In this document: positions 1 to 6,087 of the stretch, piece after piece
Layout of the letters: every line of letters begins with the position of its first letter
How positions within the stretch are numbered: the first letter of the stretch is position 1
Origin: CAZZDK01 sp964652235
GTDB taxonomy: Bacteria; Pseudomonadota; Alphaproteobacteria; UBA9219
NCBI GenBank assembly: GCA_964652235.1
Contig: CAZZDK010000037.1
Location: 1-7,269, forward strand
DNA: 7,269 nucleotides
Reading direction: 5' to 3'
Notes under the pieces: model-generated
Told to the model about the DNA's origin: nothing
What the model saw: only the letters and a program-made list of their open reading frames with translations
Database searches by the model: none
Position numbers and translations under genes: made by a program

Positions 1-88
1 CAATGACAATCTCTTCTTTTTCCCCGACCCCCGAATCCCGACCCCCCCCCCCTTGCGCTTCTCTTTGTGACCCCGTAAAGTCCCCGCC

Positions 89-337
89 ATGAGCAAAACT
101 GAGCCCCCCTTGCCGCCCGAAGTGGCCAAAATGAGCTTTGAAGAAGCGATGGTCGAGCTGGAAAAGCTTGTCCGTAAGCTTGAGGACGGCAGCGCCAAGC
201 TCGACGACGCCATCGGCGCTTACGAGCGCGGGGCGCTTTTGAAGCGTCATCTTGAATCCAAGCTTCGCGAAGCCGAGGCCCGGATTCAGAAAATAGCCGT
301 TTCCGAAACCGGCGAGCTTTCCGCCGTTCCTTTTTAA
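89..337 (+). CDS. xseB: Exodeoxyribonuclease VII small subunit
   Basis: This 82-residue protein is the small subunit of exonuclease VII, which binds the large XseA subunit to degrade single-stranded DNA into oligonucleotides in the cytoplasm during repair. The XseB signature is clear: the helix starting MSFEEAMVELEKLVRKLEDG (residues 15-34), then L38, the YERG turn (45-48) and a second helix ending EAEARIQKI (61-69). This is the family's two-helix hairpin, and the length is normal. The ATG at 89 gives the acidic, proline-rich N-terminal tail usual in alphaproteobacterial XseB. An in-frame ATG at 131 would begin directly at the core, and neither start has a strong Shine-Dalgarno. xseA is not in the window. 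The gene lies 18 bp before ispA, a common proteobacterial order. The family call is secure; only the start is slightly open. Confidence 0.95.
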   Translation: MSKTEPPLPPEVAKMSFEEAMVELEKLVRKLEDGSAKLDDAIGAYERGALLKRHLESKLREAEARIQKIAVSETGELSAVPF

Positions 338-355
338 CCTGAAGCCGGATCTTCC

Positions 356-1255
356 ATGCCTTCCGTCAGCCCGACCTTAGCCGCCGCCATGTCCCACGCC
401 GCTTCCGCCGTCGTGGAGGCGATGGACCGCATTCTTCCCAAGACCGATTTTGCCGAGAAAAAATTGTTCGACGCCATGCGTTACGGCGTTTTGAACGGAG
501 GCAAGCGGTTGCGGCCCTTTCTGCTTTTGAACGCCTCGCGCCTTTTCGGGGTGGACGAGGATTGCGCGATCCGCGCGGCGGCCGCTCTTGAATGCGTGCA
601 TTGCTATTCGCTGATCCACGACGATTTGCCCGCGATGGACAATTCCGAGCTTCGCCGAGGCAAGCCGACGGTTCATATCGAATACGACGAGGCGACGGCC
701 ATTCTGGCGGGCGACGGACTTTTGACCATCGCGTTCGAGATTCTGGCCGACCCGCGTACGCATGAGGATCCTTCGGTGCGCTGCAATCTTGTGGCGAGTC
801 TGGCGCGCGCGGCGGGCGCGAGGGGGATGGTCGGCGGGCAGATGCTCGATTTGATCGCCGAAACGACCCAGCTCGACATCGGCGCGATCACGCGCCTGCA
901 ACGGATGAAGACGGGCGAACTTATCGCCTGCGCGACGGAAATGGGCGGCCTTTTGGGCAAGGCTTCGGGGCCGCATTTGGCGGCGCTTCGGGCCTATGCG
1001 CACGATCTGGGCCTTGCCTTTCAGATTATCGACGATCTTCTCGACGCCGAAGGCTCGGCGGCGGAAACGGGCAAGCCCACGCAGCGCGACGAAAAAGCGG
1101 GCAAGGCGACGTTCGTGACGATTTTAGGCGCCGAGCGCGCCCGCGCGCAGGCCATTTTGCTTTCCGAGCAAGCGATCCGGCACCTCGGCGTTTTCGAGGG
1201 CCGGGCCGGAAATCTCGAAGACGTCGCGCGGTTCGTGGTGGATAGGAAGGCGTAA
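356..1255 (+). CDS. ispA: Farnesyl diphosphate synthase (polyprenyl synthetase family)
   Basis: This 299-residue cytosolic enzyme condenses IPP with DMAPP and then GPP to make farnesyl diphosphate, the precursor of undecaprenyl phosphate, quinone tails and hopanoids. Visible motifs are GGKRLRP (48-54), the first Asp-rich motif DDLPAMD (89-95) followed by RRGKPT (100-105), GGQMLDL (160-166), KTGEL (185-189), and the second Asp-rich motif DDLLD (226-230) followed by GKPTQRDEKAGKATFV. All Mg-diphosphate-binding aspartates are present. The six-residue first motif and Tyr84 five residues before it match the IspA type of C15 synthase, although product length is inferred. Length is normal for the family. 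The gene follows xseB by 18 bp with a poor ribosome-binding site; ATG 389 is an alternative in-frame start. The frequent downstream neighbour dxs is absent; a repeat and convergent genes follow. Confidence 0.95.
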   Translation: MPSVSPTLAAAMSHAASAVVEAMDRILPKTDFAEKKLFDAMRYGVLNGGKRLRPFLLLNASRLFGVDEDCAIRAAAALECVHCYSLIHDDLPAMDNSELRRGKPTVHIEYDEATAILAGDGLLTIAFEILADPRTHEDPSVRCNLVASLARAAGARGMVGGQMLDLIAETTQLDIGAITRLQRMKTGELIACATEMGGLLGKASGPHLAALRAYAHDLGLAFQIIDDLLDAEGSAAETGKPTQRDEKAGKATFVTILGAERARAQAILLSEQAIRHLGVFEGRAGNLEDVARFVVDRKA

Positions 1256-1264
1256 AGAATCTCG

Positions 1265-1391
1265 TCATTGCGAGGAGGCCGGAAGGCCGACGAAGCAATC
1301 CAGGGCCAAGCAAACCAAACGTCGGTTCTTGCGACCCTGGATTGCCGCGCTCTCCTTCCGTCGTGAACGCCGGAAGGCTCGCTCGCAATGA
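1265..1391. repeat. Large palindromic intergenic repeat, copy 1
   Basis: This 127-bp element fills the convergent spacer between ispA and the M48 protease gene. Its ends form a perfect 10-bp inverted repeat, TCATTGCGAG (1265-1274) with CTCGCAATGA (1382-1391). An inner 10-bp stem pairs CAATCCAGGG (1296-1305) with CCCTGGATTG (1335-1344). Between the stems are two side hairpins: GGCC-GGAA-GGCC (1277-1288), and CCTTCCG (1354-1360) with CGGAAGG (1371-1377) around a 10-base loop. The result is a cloverleaf-like cruciform. A second copy lies at 3103-3226. I see no open reading frame of its own and no clear target-site duplication. It resembles dispersed REP-type elements; the family name is not known to me. 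Confidence 0.88.
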
Positions 1392-1402
1392 TGGCTTTTT
1401 TT
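1335..1402 (+). terminator. Possible terminator of the xseB-ispA transcript within repeat copy 1
   Basis: On the + strand, the right half of the repeat contains a 7-bp hairpin (1354-1360 with 1371-1377) and the closing arm of the outer stem. Seven T residues follow at 1396-1402, four bases after the palindrome ends. This could work as an intrinsic terminator for ispA. The hairpin is long and imperfect, and the T run also overlaps the stop codon of the convergent gene, so the call is tentative. Confidence 0.3.
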
Positions 1403-2432
1403 ATGTCCTCGGTATCACCGACTCGCCGCGCTGGGGCAAACCGCCGAGCTGGCGCAGGACTTCGATCCGCTTTTCGATCGGCGGGTGCGTGTCGAACAAA
1501 TCGAAAAACGTCGGCGGATTTTCGATCATCATGGCCTGAACGCCGCTCGGCGCATCGGGCATGGCCGCGTTCGGCGCGATTTTTTCAAGCGCCGAGATAA
1601 GCGCTTCGGGCCGTTTGGTCAGCTCGACCGCGCCCGCGTCGGCCAGGTATTCCCGTCGCCTTGAAAGCGCCAGACGCAAAAGCAACGAAACAAAGTAGCC
1701 GACGGAAAGCAGAACGGCGGCGATCAAAAAGGCCAAAAGGACGCCGCCTCCTTTGTCCCGACCGCTGCTGACGCGCCGATAGCGCAGTCCCCGCCACAGC
1801 ATTTCCGCGAAAAAGGAAATCATGCCGCCGAAAAGGACCGTCACGACTAAAAGCCTTACGTCGCGGTTGATGATGTGCGAAAGCTCGTGCGCGAGAACGG
1901 CTTCAAGTTCGGACCTGTCGAGCCTTTCCAGAAGGCCGCTCGTCACCGTGATCGAAAAACTGCGCGGACCGATCCCGCTCGCGAAGGCGTTCATCGCGGG
2001 CGCGTCGATCACGAACAGTTTCGGCATGGTCATGCCGCGCGAAATGCACAGATTTTCGAGCAGATTGTAAAGTTCGGGTCTGTCCCGCCGCTCCACAGGG
2101 CGGGCATGGACGGCGCTGTGGATCATGTCGTCGTTGAAAATCAATCCCGCCAAAAGCCAGAAAACGGCCACGCCCAGGACGTAGGGCAAAATCAGCGCGG
2201 TGGCCTCGTTCGCGAAGACTTCCGGCGTCCATTGCGCTCTGGCCGGAAGGCCGAAGAGCATCAGGGCGTGCGGCTGGACGAAACCCTTCATGTCGCCGCT
2301 GAACGAGCCGAACAGCCAGAAAAAGGCCCAAACAAGACCCACAAGCAAGGCCGGAAACGCGGCCATGAGGACAACCGACTTGATGTTGTTGTTCCAGCGA
2401 TAGGTCGAAAGGCCGAGGGCAGGGGCGGGCAT
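1401..2432 (-). CDS. htpX: Membrane-bound M48 family zinc metalloprotease (HtpX-like)
   Basis: This 343-residue integral membrane protease of the M48/HtpX group probably cleaves damaged or misassembled membrane proteins at the cytoplasmic face. Hydrophobic segments occur near residues 18-42, 78-100, 193-210 and 231-253. The zinc site is intact: HELSH (182-186) supplies H182, E183 and H186, and E261 in the SRRREYLADAGAVEL segment is the expected third ligand. The C-terminal THPPIEKRIEVLRQL (315-329) is a typical M48B ending. It is longer than E. coli HtpX (about 290 residues), mainly at the N-terminus, and resembles the M48 proteases paired with LemA. The start lies 6 bp after the lemA stop, so the two are almost certainly co-transcribed; AGAG just upstream is a modest ribosome-binding site. 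The fold and activity are secure; exact orthology to HtpX is less so. Confidence 0.92.
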   Translation of the reverse strand: MPAPALGLSTYRWNNNIKSVVLMAAFPALLVGLVWAFFWLFGSFSGDMKGFVQPHALMLFGLPARAQWTPEVFANEATALILPYVLGVAVFWLLAGLIFNDDMIHSAVHARPVERRDRPELYNLLENLCISRGMTMPKLFVIDAPAMNAFASGIGPRSFSITVTSGLLERLDRSELEAVLAHELSHIINRDVRLLVVTVLFGGMISFFAEMLWRGLRYRRVSSGRDKGGGVLLAFLIAAVLLSVGYFVSLLLRLALSRRREYLADAGAVELTKRPEALISALEKIAPNAAMPDAPSGVQAMMIENPPTFFDLFDTHPPIEKRIEVLRQLGGLPQRGESVIPRT

Positions 2433-2438
2433 GGGACT

Positions 2439-3028
2439 CTAAAACGCCACCTTCGGCGCCGCGCCTGCGGTCGTGCGTTCTTCGCCCAGCGTGAACATAT
2501 CCGCCGACGCGAAGCCGAGGGGCCTGGCGATCAGGACGGCGGGGAATTGCTCGATGGCCGTGTTGTATTCCGCCACCGCGTTGTTGAAGTAGCGCCGCGC
2601 CGCCGCGATCTTGTTTTCAGGGTCCGCCNNNNNNNNNNGGCTCGGTGGCGGTCCAGCTCGCTTTGAAGCTGCTGGAAGTTCGCGTTGGCTTTCAGGTCCG
2701 GATAATTCTCGGCCACGGCCAACAGCTGCATGAGTGCGCCCGAAAGAGCCGTTTCCGCTTCACCCTTCGCCGCGAGCGAGGACCCGGCCTGCATGGCCTT
2801 CGCGCGGGCGTCGGTGACTTTCGTGAAGACCTCGTTTTCGTGTCTGGCGTAGCCCTTGACCGTCTCTACGAGGTTGGGGATCAGGTCGTAGCGTTGGCGC
2901 AATTGCACGTCGATATCGGCAAAGGCGCTGCGGGTCGTTTGTCTGAGCGCCACGAGCCGATTGTACAAAAGCGCTATGAGAGACGCGAAAACGGCCAGAG
3001 CGAGAATGGTGAAGCCGAGCGGGGTCAT
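2439..3028 (-). CDS. lemA: LemA family membrane protein, interrupted by an assembly gap
   Basis: LemA proteins have one N-terminal membrane helix and a four-helix soluble domain. Their role is poorly defined, but they often sit beside M48 proteases, as here. The membrane helix is residues 5-22. The hallmark RQRYDLIPNLVETVKGYA (44-61) follows, then HENEVFTKVTDARAKA and NFQQLQSEL. Ten Ns (2629-2638) interrupt the gene. After them the protein resumes in a different frame as PENKIAAARR, then RYFNNAVAEYNTAIEQFP and a PKVAF end with stop TAG at 2439-2441. With 10 Ns the span is 590 bases, not a multiple of three, so a plain translation goes out of frame; this is an assembly effect and not evidence of a pseudogene. 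The start at 3028 is fixed by a strong Shine-Dalgarno. The htpX-like gene follows by 6 bp. Confidence 0.93.
2629..2638. other. Assembly gap (10 Ns) inside lemA
   Basis: Ten N characters join two sequence blocks within the lemA coding region. The flanking codons are in different frames, so 10 is not the true length. A length congruent to 2 modulo 3 would restore the frame if the flanking bases are correct. The conserved EL...TEN motif spans this point, which suggests the real gap is zero or negative, meaning the contig ends overlap. Confidence 0.95.
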
Positions 3029-3033
3029 AAGAA

Positions 3034-3040
3034 CCTCCCT
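3034..3040 (-). promoter_or_regulatory. Strong Shine-Dalgarno of lemA
   Basis: On the minus strand AGGGAGG lies 5 bases before the ATG whose first base is at 3028. It is one of the two best ribosome-binding sites in the window, and it fixes the LemA start directly before the membrane helix. Confidence 0.8.
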
Positions 3041-3058
3041 AACGTGAAAGAGGCTTCA

Positions 3059-3087
3059 AACCTACCCTTGAAAAACAGGCTCGGCAA
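3059..3087 (-). promoter_or_regulatory. Candidate sigma-70-type promoter of lemA-htpX
   Basis: Read on the minus strand, TTGCCG (3087-3082) and TAGGTT (3064-3059) are separated by 17 bases and lie upstream of the lemA Shine-Dalgarno. The boxes match the consensus at 4 of 6 and 3 of 6 positions. The spacing is ideal but the boxes are weak, so this is only the best candidate in the short space left between the repeat and lemA. Confidence 0.25.
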
Positions 3088-3102
3088 GACGAGAAGAAAT
3101 TT

Positions 3103-3226
3103 GTCATTGCGACCCCGGCGAAAGCCGGGGGAAGCAATCCAGGGCCGTTGCAGGCTGTTCTTAATGACTCTGGATTGCCGCGTCGTCCTGTCCCCGCTTC
3201 GCGGGAACAGGTCTCCTCGCAATGAC
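3103..3226. repeat. Large palindromic intergenic repeat, copy 2
   Basis: This 124-bp element lies in the divergent spacer between lemA and rsmB. The outer stem is GTCATTGCGA (3103-3112) with TCGCAATGAC (3217-3226). The inner stem is GCAATCCAG (3134-3142) with CTGGATTGC (3170-3178). The left side hairpin is a perfect 7-bp stem with a GAAA loop (3113-3130). The right side hairpin (3187-3211) has CCTGT and CCCGC pairing with GCGGG and ACAGG around a TTC loop, with one C/A mismatch. It shares exact blocks of 16 bases (3131-3146 with 1292-1307) and 13 bases (3170-3182 with 1337-1349) with copy 1. The side arms differ in sequence but still pair. Confidence 0.88.
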
Positions 3227-3270
3227 GTTTAGTCATTTGGCCTTTCTTTTTCCTATGCTATCAAAGGCCC

Positions 3271-4590
3271 ATGAAACGAACGGACATCGAATCGCGCCGG
3301 GTTGGGCTGGAACTCTTCAAAAGCGTCCTGAGGGAAAAGCGATCGCTCGACGAGGCCATGGCGCGCCGTGGGGGCTTCGCGAAGCTTGAGAAAAGGGACC
3401 GCGCCTTCGCGCACGCTCTGGCGGCGTTGGTGCTGCGTCGCCTGGGGCAGCTCGACGACGTTGTTCGCCGCTGTCTCGACAAGCCGCACGAAATTAAGGC
3501 AGGCGCTCAGGATATTTTGCGCCTCGGCGCGGCGCAGATTTTGTTCTTGGGGACGGCCTTGCACGCCGCTGTGGATACGTCCGTCGAGCTGGCGGCCTCG
3601 GACGAGGCGACGAAGCCCTATAAGGGATTGATCAACGCGGTGCTGCGCCGCCTGACGCGCGAGGGCGCCGCGATGGTGAAAGGGCAGGACGCCGCGCGGC
3701 TCAACACGCCCGACTGGCTCTGGACAAGCTGGCGGCAGGCTTACGGCGTGGCCAAGGCGCGGGAAATCGCGCTCGCCAATATGACCGAAGCGCCGCTCGA
3801 TCTTGCGGTTAAAGAAGACGCGGCGTTTTGGGCGCGGCGTCTGGGCGGTCAGCTTTTGCCGACGGGCAGCGTGCGGCTTACGGATCAGACTCCTCTTTCT
3901 GAAAGAGAAGGCTTCGCCGAAGGCGCCTGGTGGGTGCAGGACGCGGCGGCGGCTTTGCCCGCTTTGCTCATGGGCGACGTGCGCGGCAAGCGCGTATTTG
4001 ATTTATGCGCCGCGCCGGGCGGCAAGGCCATGCAGCTTGCCGCGATGGGGGCCAGGGTGACGGCGGTGGACCGATCCGCGTCGCGGCTGGAAAGGCTCAA
4101 AGAGAATCTCGCGCGACTCAAACTCGACGTAGAGATTTTCTGCGCCGATGCGCTGAAATGGGAACCGAAAGAAAAGGCGGATTTTATCCTGCTCGACGCG
4201 CCTTGCAGCGCCACGGGCACGATCCGGCGGCATCCGGACGTTCAACGTCTTAAGGGGCCGGAAGACGTGGCGCGAATGGTCGAGCTTCAGGCAAAGCTGC
4301 TGGACCGCGCGGCCCAGGACCTCCTCGCGCCGAACGGGACGCTCGTTTACGCCGTCTGTTCGCTGCAGCCGGAAGAGGCGGAGGAACAGGTCGAGAAATT
4401 CCTCTCCCGCCACCCGGGTTTTGCGCGCAAACCCATCCGGCCCGAGGAAATCGGAGGCGCGGCGGAGCTTTTGACCCCGGCGGGCGATCTGCGTTGCCTG
4501 CCCTGCCATTGGACCGACCTCGGCGGCCTGGACGGCTTTTATGCGGCGAGGATAAAAAAGGCTGTCATTAACTACGATCTTGCCTTTTAA
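3271..4590 (+). CDS. rsmB: 16S rRNA (cytosine-967-C5)-methyltransferase
   Basis: This 439-residue SAM-dependent enzyme (RsmB, also called Fmu/Sun) methylates C967 of 16S rRNA. The first ~130 residues form the NusB-like RNA-binding domain, with KPYKGLINAVLRRLTREG (116-132) typical of it. The Rossmann methyltransferase domain follows: SAM motif DLCAAPGGK (244-252), an acidic ribose-binding D267, CADAL (291-295), motif IV DAPCSATG (309-316) with C312, and motif VI YAVCS (360-364) with the presumed catalytic C363. The RNA m5C methyltransferase two-cysteine arrangement is therefore complete. The C-terminus carries LPCHWTDLGGLDGFYAARI (410-428), usual for RsmB. Length is normal. The ATG at 3271 fits the family N-terminus, with only a weak AAAGG upstream. 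In many alphaproteobacteria rsmB lies close to rpe; here two extra genes separate them. Confidence 0.96.
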   Translation: MKRTDIESRRVGLELFKSVLREKRSLDEAMARRGGFAKLEKRDRAFAHALAALVLRRLGQLDDVVRRCLDKPHEIKAGAQDILRLGAAQILFLGTALHAAVDTSVELAASDEATKPYKGLINAVLRRLTREGAAMVKGQDAARLNTPDWLWTSWRQAYGVAKAREIALANMTEAPLDLAVKEDAAFWARRLGGQLLPTGSVRLTDQTPLSEREGFAEGAWWVQDAAAALPALLMGDVRGKRVFDLCAAPGGKAMQLAAMGARVTAVDRSASRLERLKENLARLKLDVEIFCADALKWEPKEKADFILLDAPCSATGTIRRHPDVQRLKGPEDVARMVELQAKLLDRAAQDLLAPNGTLVYAVCSLQPEEAEEQVEKFLSRHPGFARKPIRPEEIGGAAELLTPAGDLRCLPCHWTDLGGLDGFYAARIKKAVINYDLAF

Positions 4591-4608
4591 GTATCCCCTC
4601 AATAAAGT
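4580..4608 (+). promoter_or_regulatory. Candidate promoter of the M16 peptidase gene
   Basis: TTGCCT (4580-4585) and TAAAGT (4603-4608) are separated by exactly 17 bases, each matching the sigma-70 consensus at 4 of 6 positions. The -35 box lies in the last codons of rsmB. Transcription would begin near 4615, about 33 bases before the M16 start. This supports independent expression of the downstream pair but is unproven. Confidence 0.3.
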
Positions 4609-4611
4609 AGC

Positions 4612-4634
4612 ATTCCTGACGAAACGGAATTTTT
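4612..4634 (+). terminator. Weak hairpin plus T-run after rsmB
   Basis: ATTCC (4612-4616) can pair with GGAAT (4626-4630) around a 9-base loop, and four further Ts follow the final T. The 5-bp stem is AT-rich and short for an intrinsic terminator. It may slow or partly end rsmB transcription, or be chance. Confidence 0.2.
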
Positions 4635-4647
4635 AGAGAGTTTTTCA

Positions 4648-5970
4648 ATGATTGATGACGAATTAGAGGAACGCATCCGAGAAGAAGACAACCGCCTCCA
4701 AATAACCAAGCTTGATAACGGCATTCACGTTCTGACGCGCTTGGACACCGGAAGTCCAAAGGTTAGCGTGGCCTGTCATGTACAGGCGGGAGCCTGGGAC
4801 GAGGTGGTCGGAAATTTCCCGAGAGGCACCGCGCATCTCCTGGAGCACGTCTTGCCGAGGGGCCCCGGGAAGACGCTTTCAGAGATCTTTGGAGGAAACA
4901 GATTCAACGCCCGCACTTCCCGTGTGGAAACATCTTTTTACGGTCATTTTACAAAGGAACAAGGACTGAACCCGTTAGAGAGAATGCTTAGCTATGTCAG
5001 CCACCCTCGGTTTTCTAAACAGGATCTTAAGATCGAACTCAAGCGCATTCGAGAAGAATGGGTTGAATTGGGGGATAATAAAACCGTTCTGGACGACCTG
5101 ACTGACGCTTACGGCGGCTCCCCTTTTGCTTTGAGACCCATTGGCGAAAGGCCGGGACAAGTCGACTCCATCGGCGTCCCGGAACTTTTAGCTTTCCATG
5201 AAGAAAATTACCGTTCGGATCGAGTGATCGTGGCCGTTGAGGGAGACGTTCCTCACGGCGACGTTGTGGAAAGCGTTCAACGAAACGTGACGTTGGCGCG
5301 CGGGGAACCGAATTCTTTCAGTCTGCCTTCCTATGCGGGAGGCGACAAGCGCGTTTCTTGTAAAACCTTTGTCAAGGGCGCTGTAAGTTGCGCGATCTTT
5401 TTTCCCATCCTTTCTCAGGCGGAGAAAATGCCTGCTTTGTTCATGGCTTTATCTGACCATGAGAACTCTGGTTTTCCTATGCGTGAAAAAGCCATCGGAG
5501 TTAGCGGATGCGTCTATCACTATTCGATGGGCTTTTTTGCTTTCGACCTTCATTTTCAAATGACGCCGTCTGTCCGATGGATGTTCAATTCCGTTTCGAA
5601 AGAACGAGGCGAGCAGTTTATCCGCGAGCTCCGGTCTTTTTTCAGGTATCTCGCTCGATGGACGGGGGCTGGCCACGAAGGATGCATTTACGGGGCTAAG
5701 AAGAGGGAAATAGAGTCATTCCGAAAGCAATTGGGGCAGCCTCGCTTGGCGGAAGAGCTCTGCAAACAGTTCGCTTTGGAGCTTTTTGGCAAAGAACAGG
5801 GGGCCTTGAGTTGCGCCTATTTCTTGCGGAAGAAGATGTCGTTAACGCCGGAAGACGTGAACCAATTCGCCGAAAATGCCTTAAAAGCGCCGCCGACATT
5901 TCGGGCCGTTGGGGCTGTTCGCAACGCTCCATCTTTCAAGAGGATTCAGCAGATTCTCTCCAACGGTTGA
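4648..5970 (+). CDS. Divergent M16 family (pitrilysin/insulinase-type) zinc peptidase
   Basis: This 440-residue protein has an M16 peptidase N-terminal domain. LDNGIHVLT (22-30) starts the fold and the inverted zinc motif HLLEH (63-67) is intact. NARTSRVETSFYGH (87-100) matches the conserved NAxTSxxxTxFY stretch, and E136/E137 in RIREEWVEL supply the distal Glu ligand. SPFALRPIGERPGQVDSI and FHEENYRSDRVIVAVEGD (183-200) match the later part of the domain. Zinc chemistry is therefore probably retained. The second half (about 235-440) fits by length the non-catalytic M16 C-domain but is too divergent for me to align. The usual FKGT after the zinc motif is replaced by LPRGPGKT, and the GG segment has lost a few residues. 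There is no signal peptide, so it is probably cytosolic. Base composition is clearly lower in GC than rsmB. AGAGAG (4635-4640) is the likely ribosome-binding site. Substrate unknown. Confidence 0.82.
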   Translation: MIDDELEERIREEDNRLQITKLDNGIHVLTRLDTGSPKVSVACHVQAGAWDEVVGNFPRGTAHLLEHVLPRGPGKTLSEIFGGNRFNARTSRVETSFYGHFTKEQGLNPLERMLSYVSHPRFSKQDLKIELKRIREEWVELGDNKTVLDDLTDAYGGSPFALRPIGERPGQVDSIGVPELLAFHEENYRSDRVIVAVEGDVPHGDVVESVQRNVTLARGEPNSFSLPSYAGGDKRVSCKTFVKGAVSCAIFFPILSQAEKMPALFMALSDHENSGFPMREKAIGVSGCVYHYSMGFFAFDLHFQMTPSVRWMFNSVSKERGEQFIRELRSFFRYLARWTGAGHEGCIYGAKKREIESFRKQLGQPRLAEELCKQFALELFGKEQGALSCAYFLRKKMSLTPEDVNQFAENALKAPPTFRAVGAVRNAPSFKRIQQILSNG

Positions 5971-6074
5971 AGCTGGGCTGCTTTCTGCGGCGAGGATGGA
6001 GAGGAAAGCTCGTTAACCATAGAAAAATATTTCTTTTTTTTGCAGTTTTTGTTATTTCCCAGATTATGTTTTTT

Positions 6075-6080
6075 AGGAGG
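6075..6080 (+). promoter_or_regulatory. Strong Shine-Dalgarno that fixes the start at 6088
   Basis: AGGAGG at 6075-6080 lies 7 bases before ATG 6088, at ideal spacing. This selects 6088 over the in-frame ATG at 6040, which would add 16 residues read from AT-rich leader sequence and has no such site. Confidence 0.85.
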
Positions 6081-6087
6081 GATACCT

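Noticed and set aside
1..8. CAATGACA at the left edge, resembling the end of the palindromic repeat
   Set aside because: It matches the repeat's terminal CGCAATGAC, but eight bases at a window edge are too few to call a third copy.
377..1003. 208-residue open frame on the - strand inside ispA
   Set aside because: It is a high-GC shadow of a gene with all IspA motifs in the other strand; its composition is arginine-rich with no recognisable domain.
1875..2666. 263-residue open frame on the + strand, antisense to the M48 protease and lemA
   Set aside because: It runs through the assembly gap and opposes two well-supported genes; the translation is Arg/His/Gly-rich with no motif.
2439..3028. 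lemA as a frameshifted pseudogene
   Set aside because: The frame changes exactly at the N run, and both sides keep strong LemA motifs through a normal C-terminus, so an assembly artefact is the simpler explanation.
4003..4602. 199-residue open frame on the - strand inside rsmB
   Set aside because: It is antisense to the RsmB catalytic domain, with low-complexity shadow composition and no ribosome-binding site.
6040..6070. Promoter for the hypothetical gene (TTGCAG and TATGTT)
   Set aside because: The spacing is 19 bases and the leader is T-rich, so such boxes are expected by chance.
6040..6087. Upstream in-frame ATG for the 237-residue protein
   Set aside because: The extra 16 residues come from the AT-rich leader, and the AGGAGG at 6075-6080 clearly serves ATG 6088.
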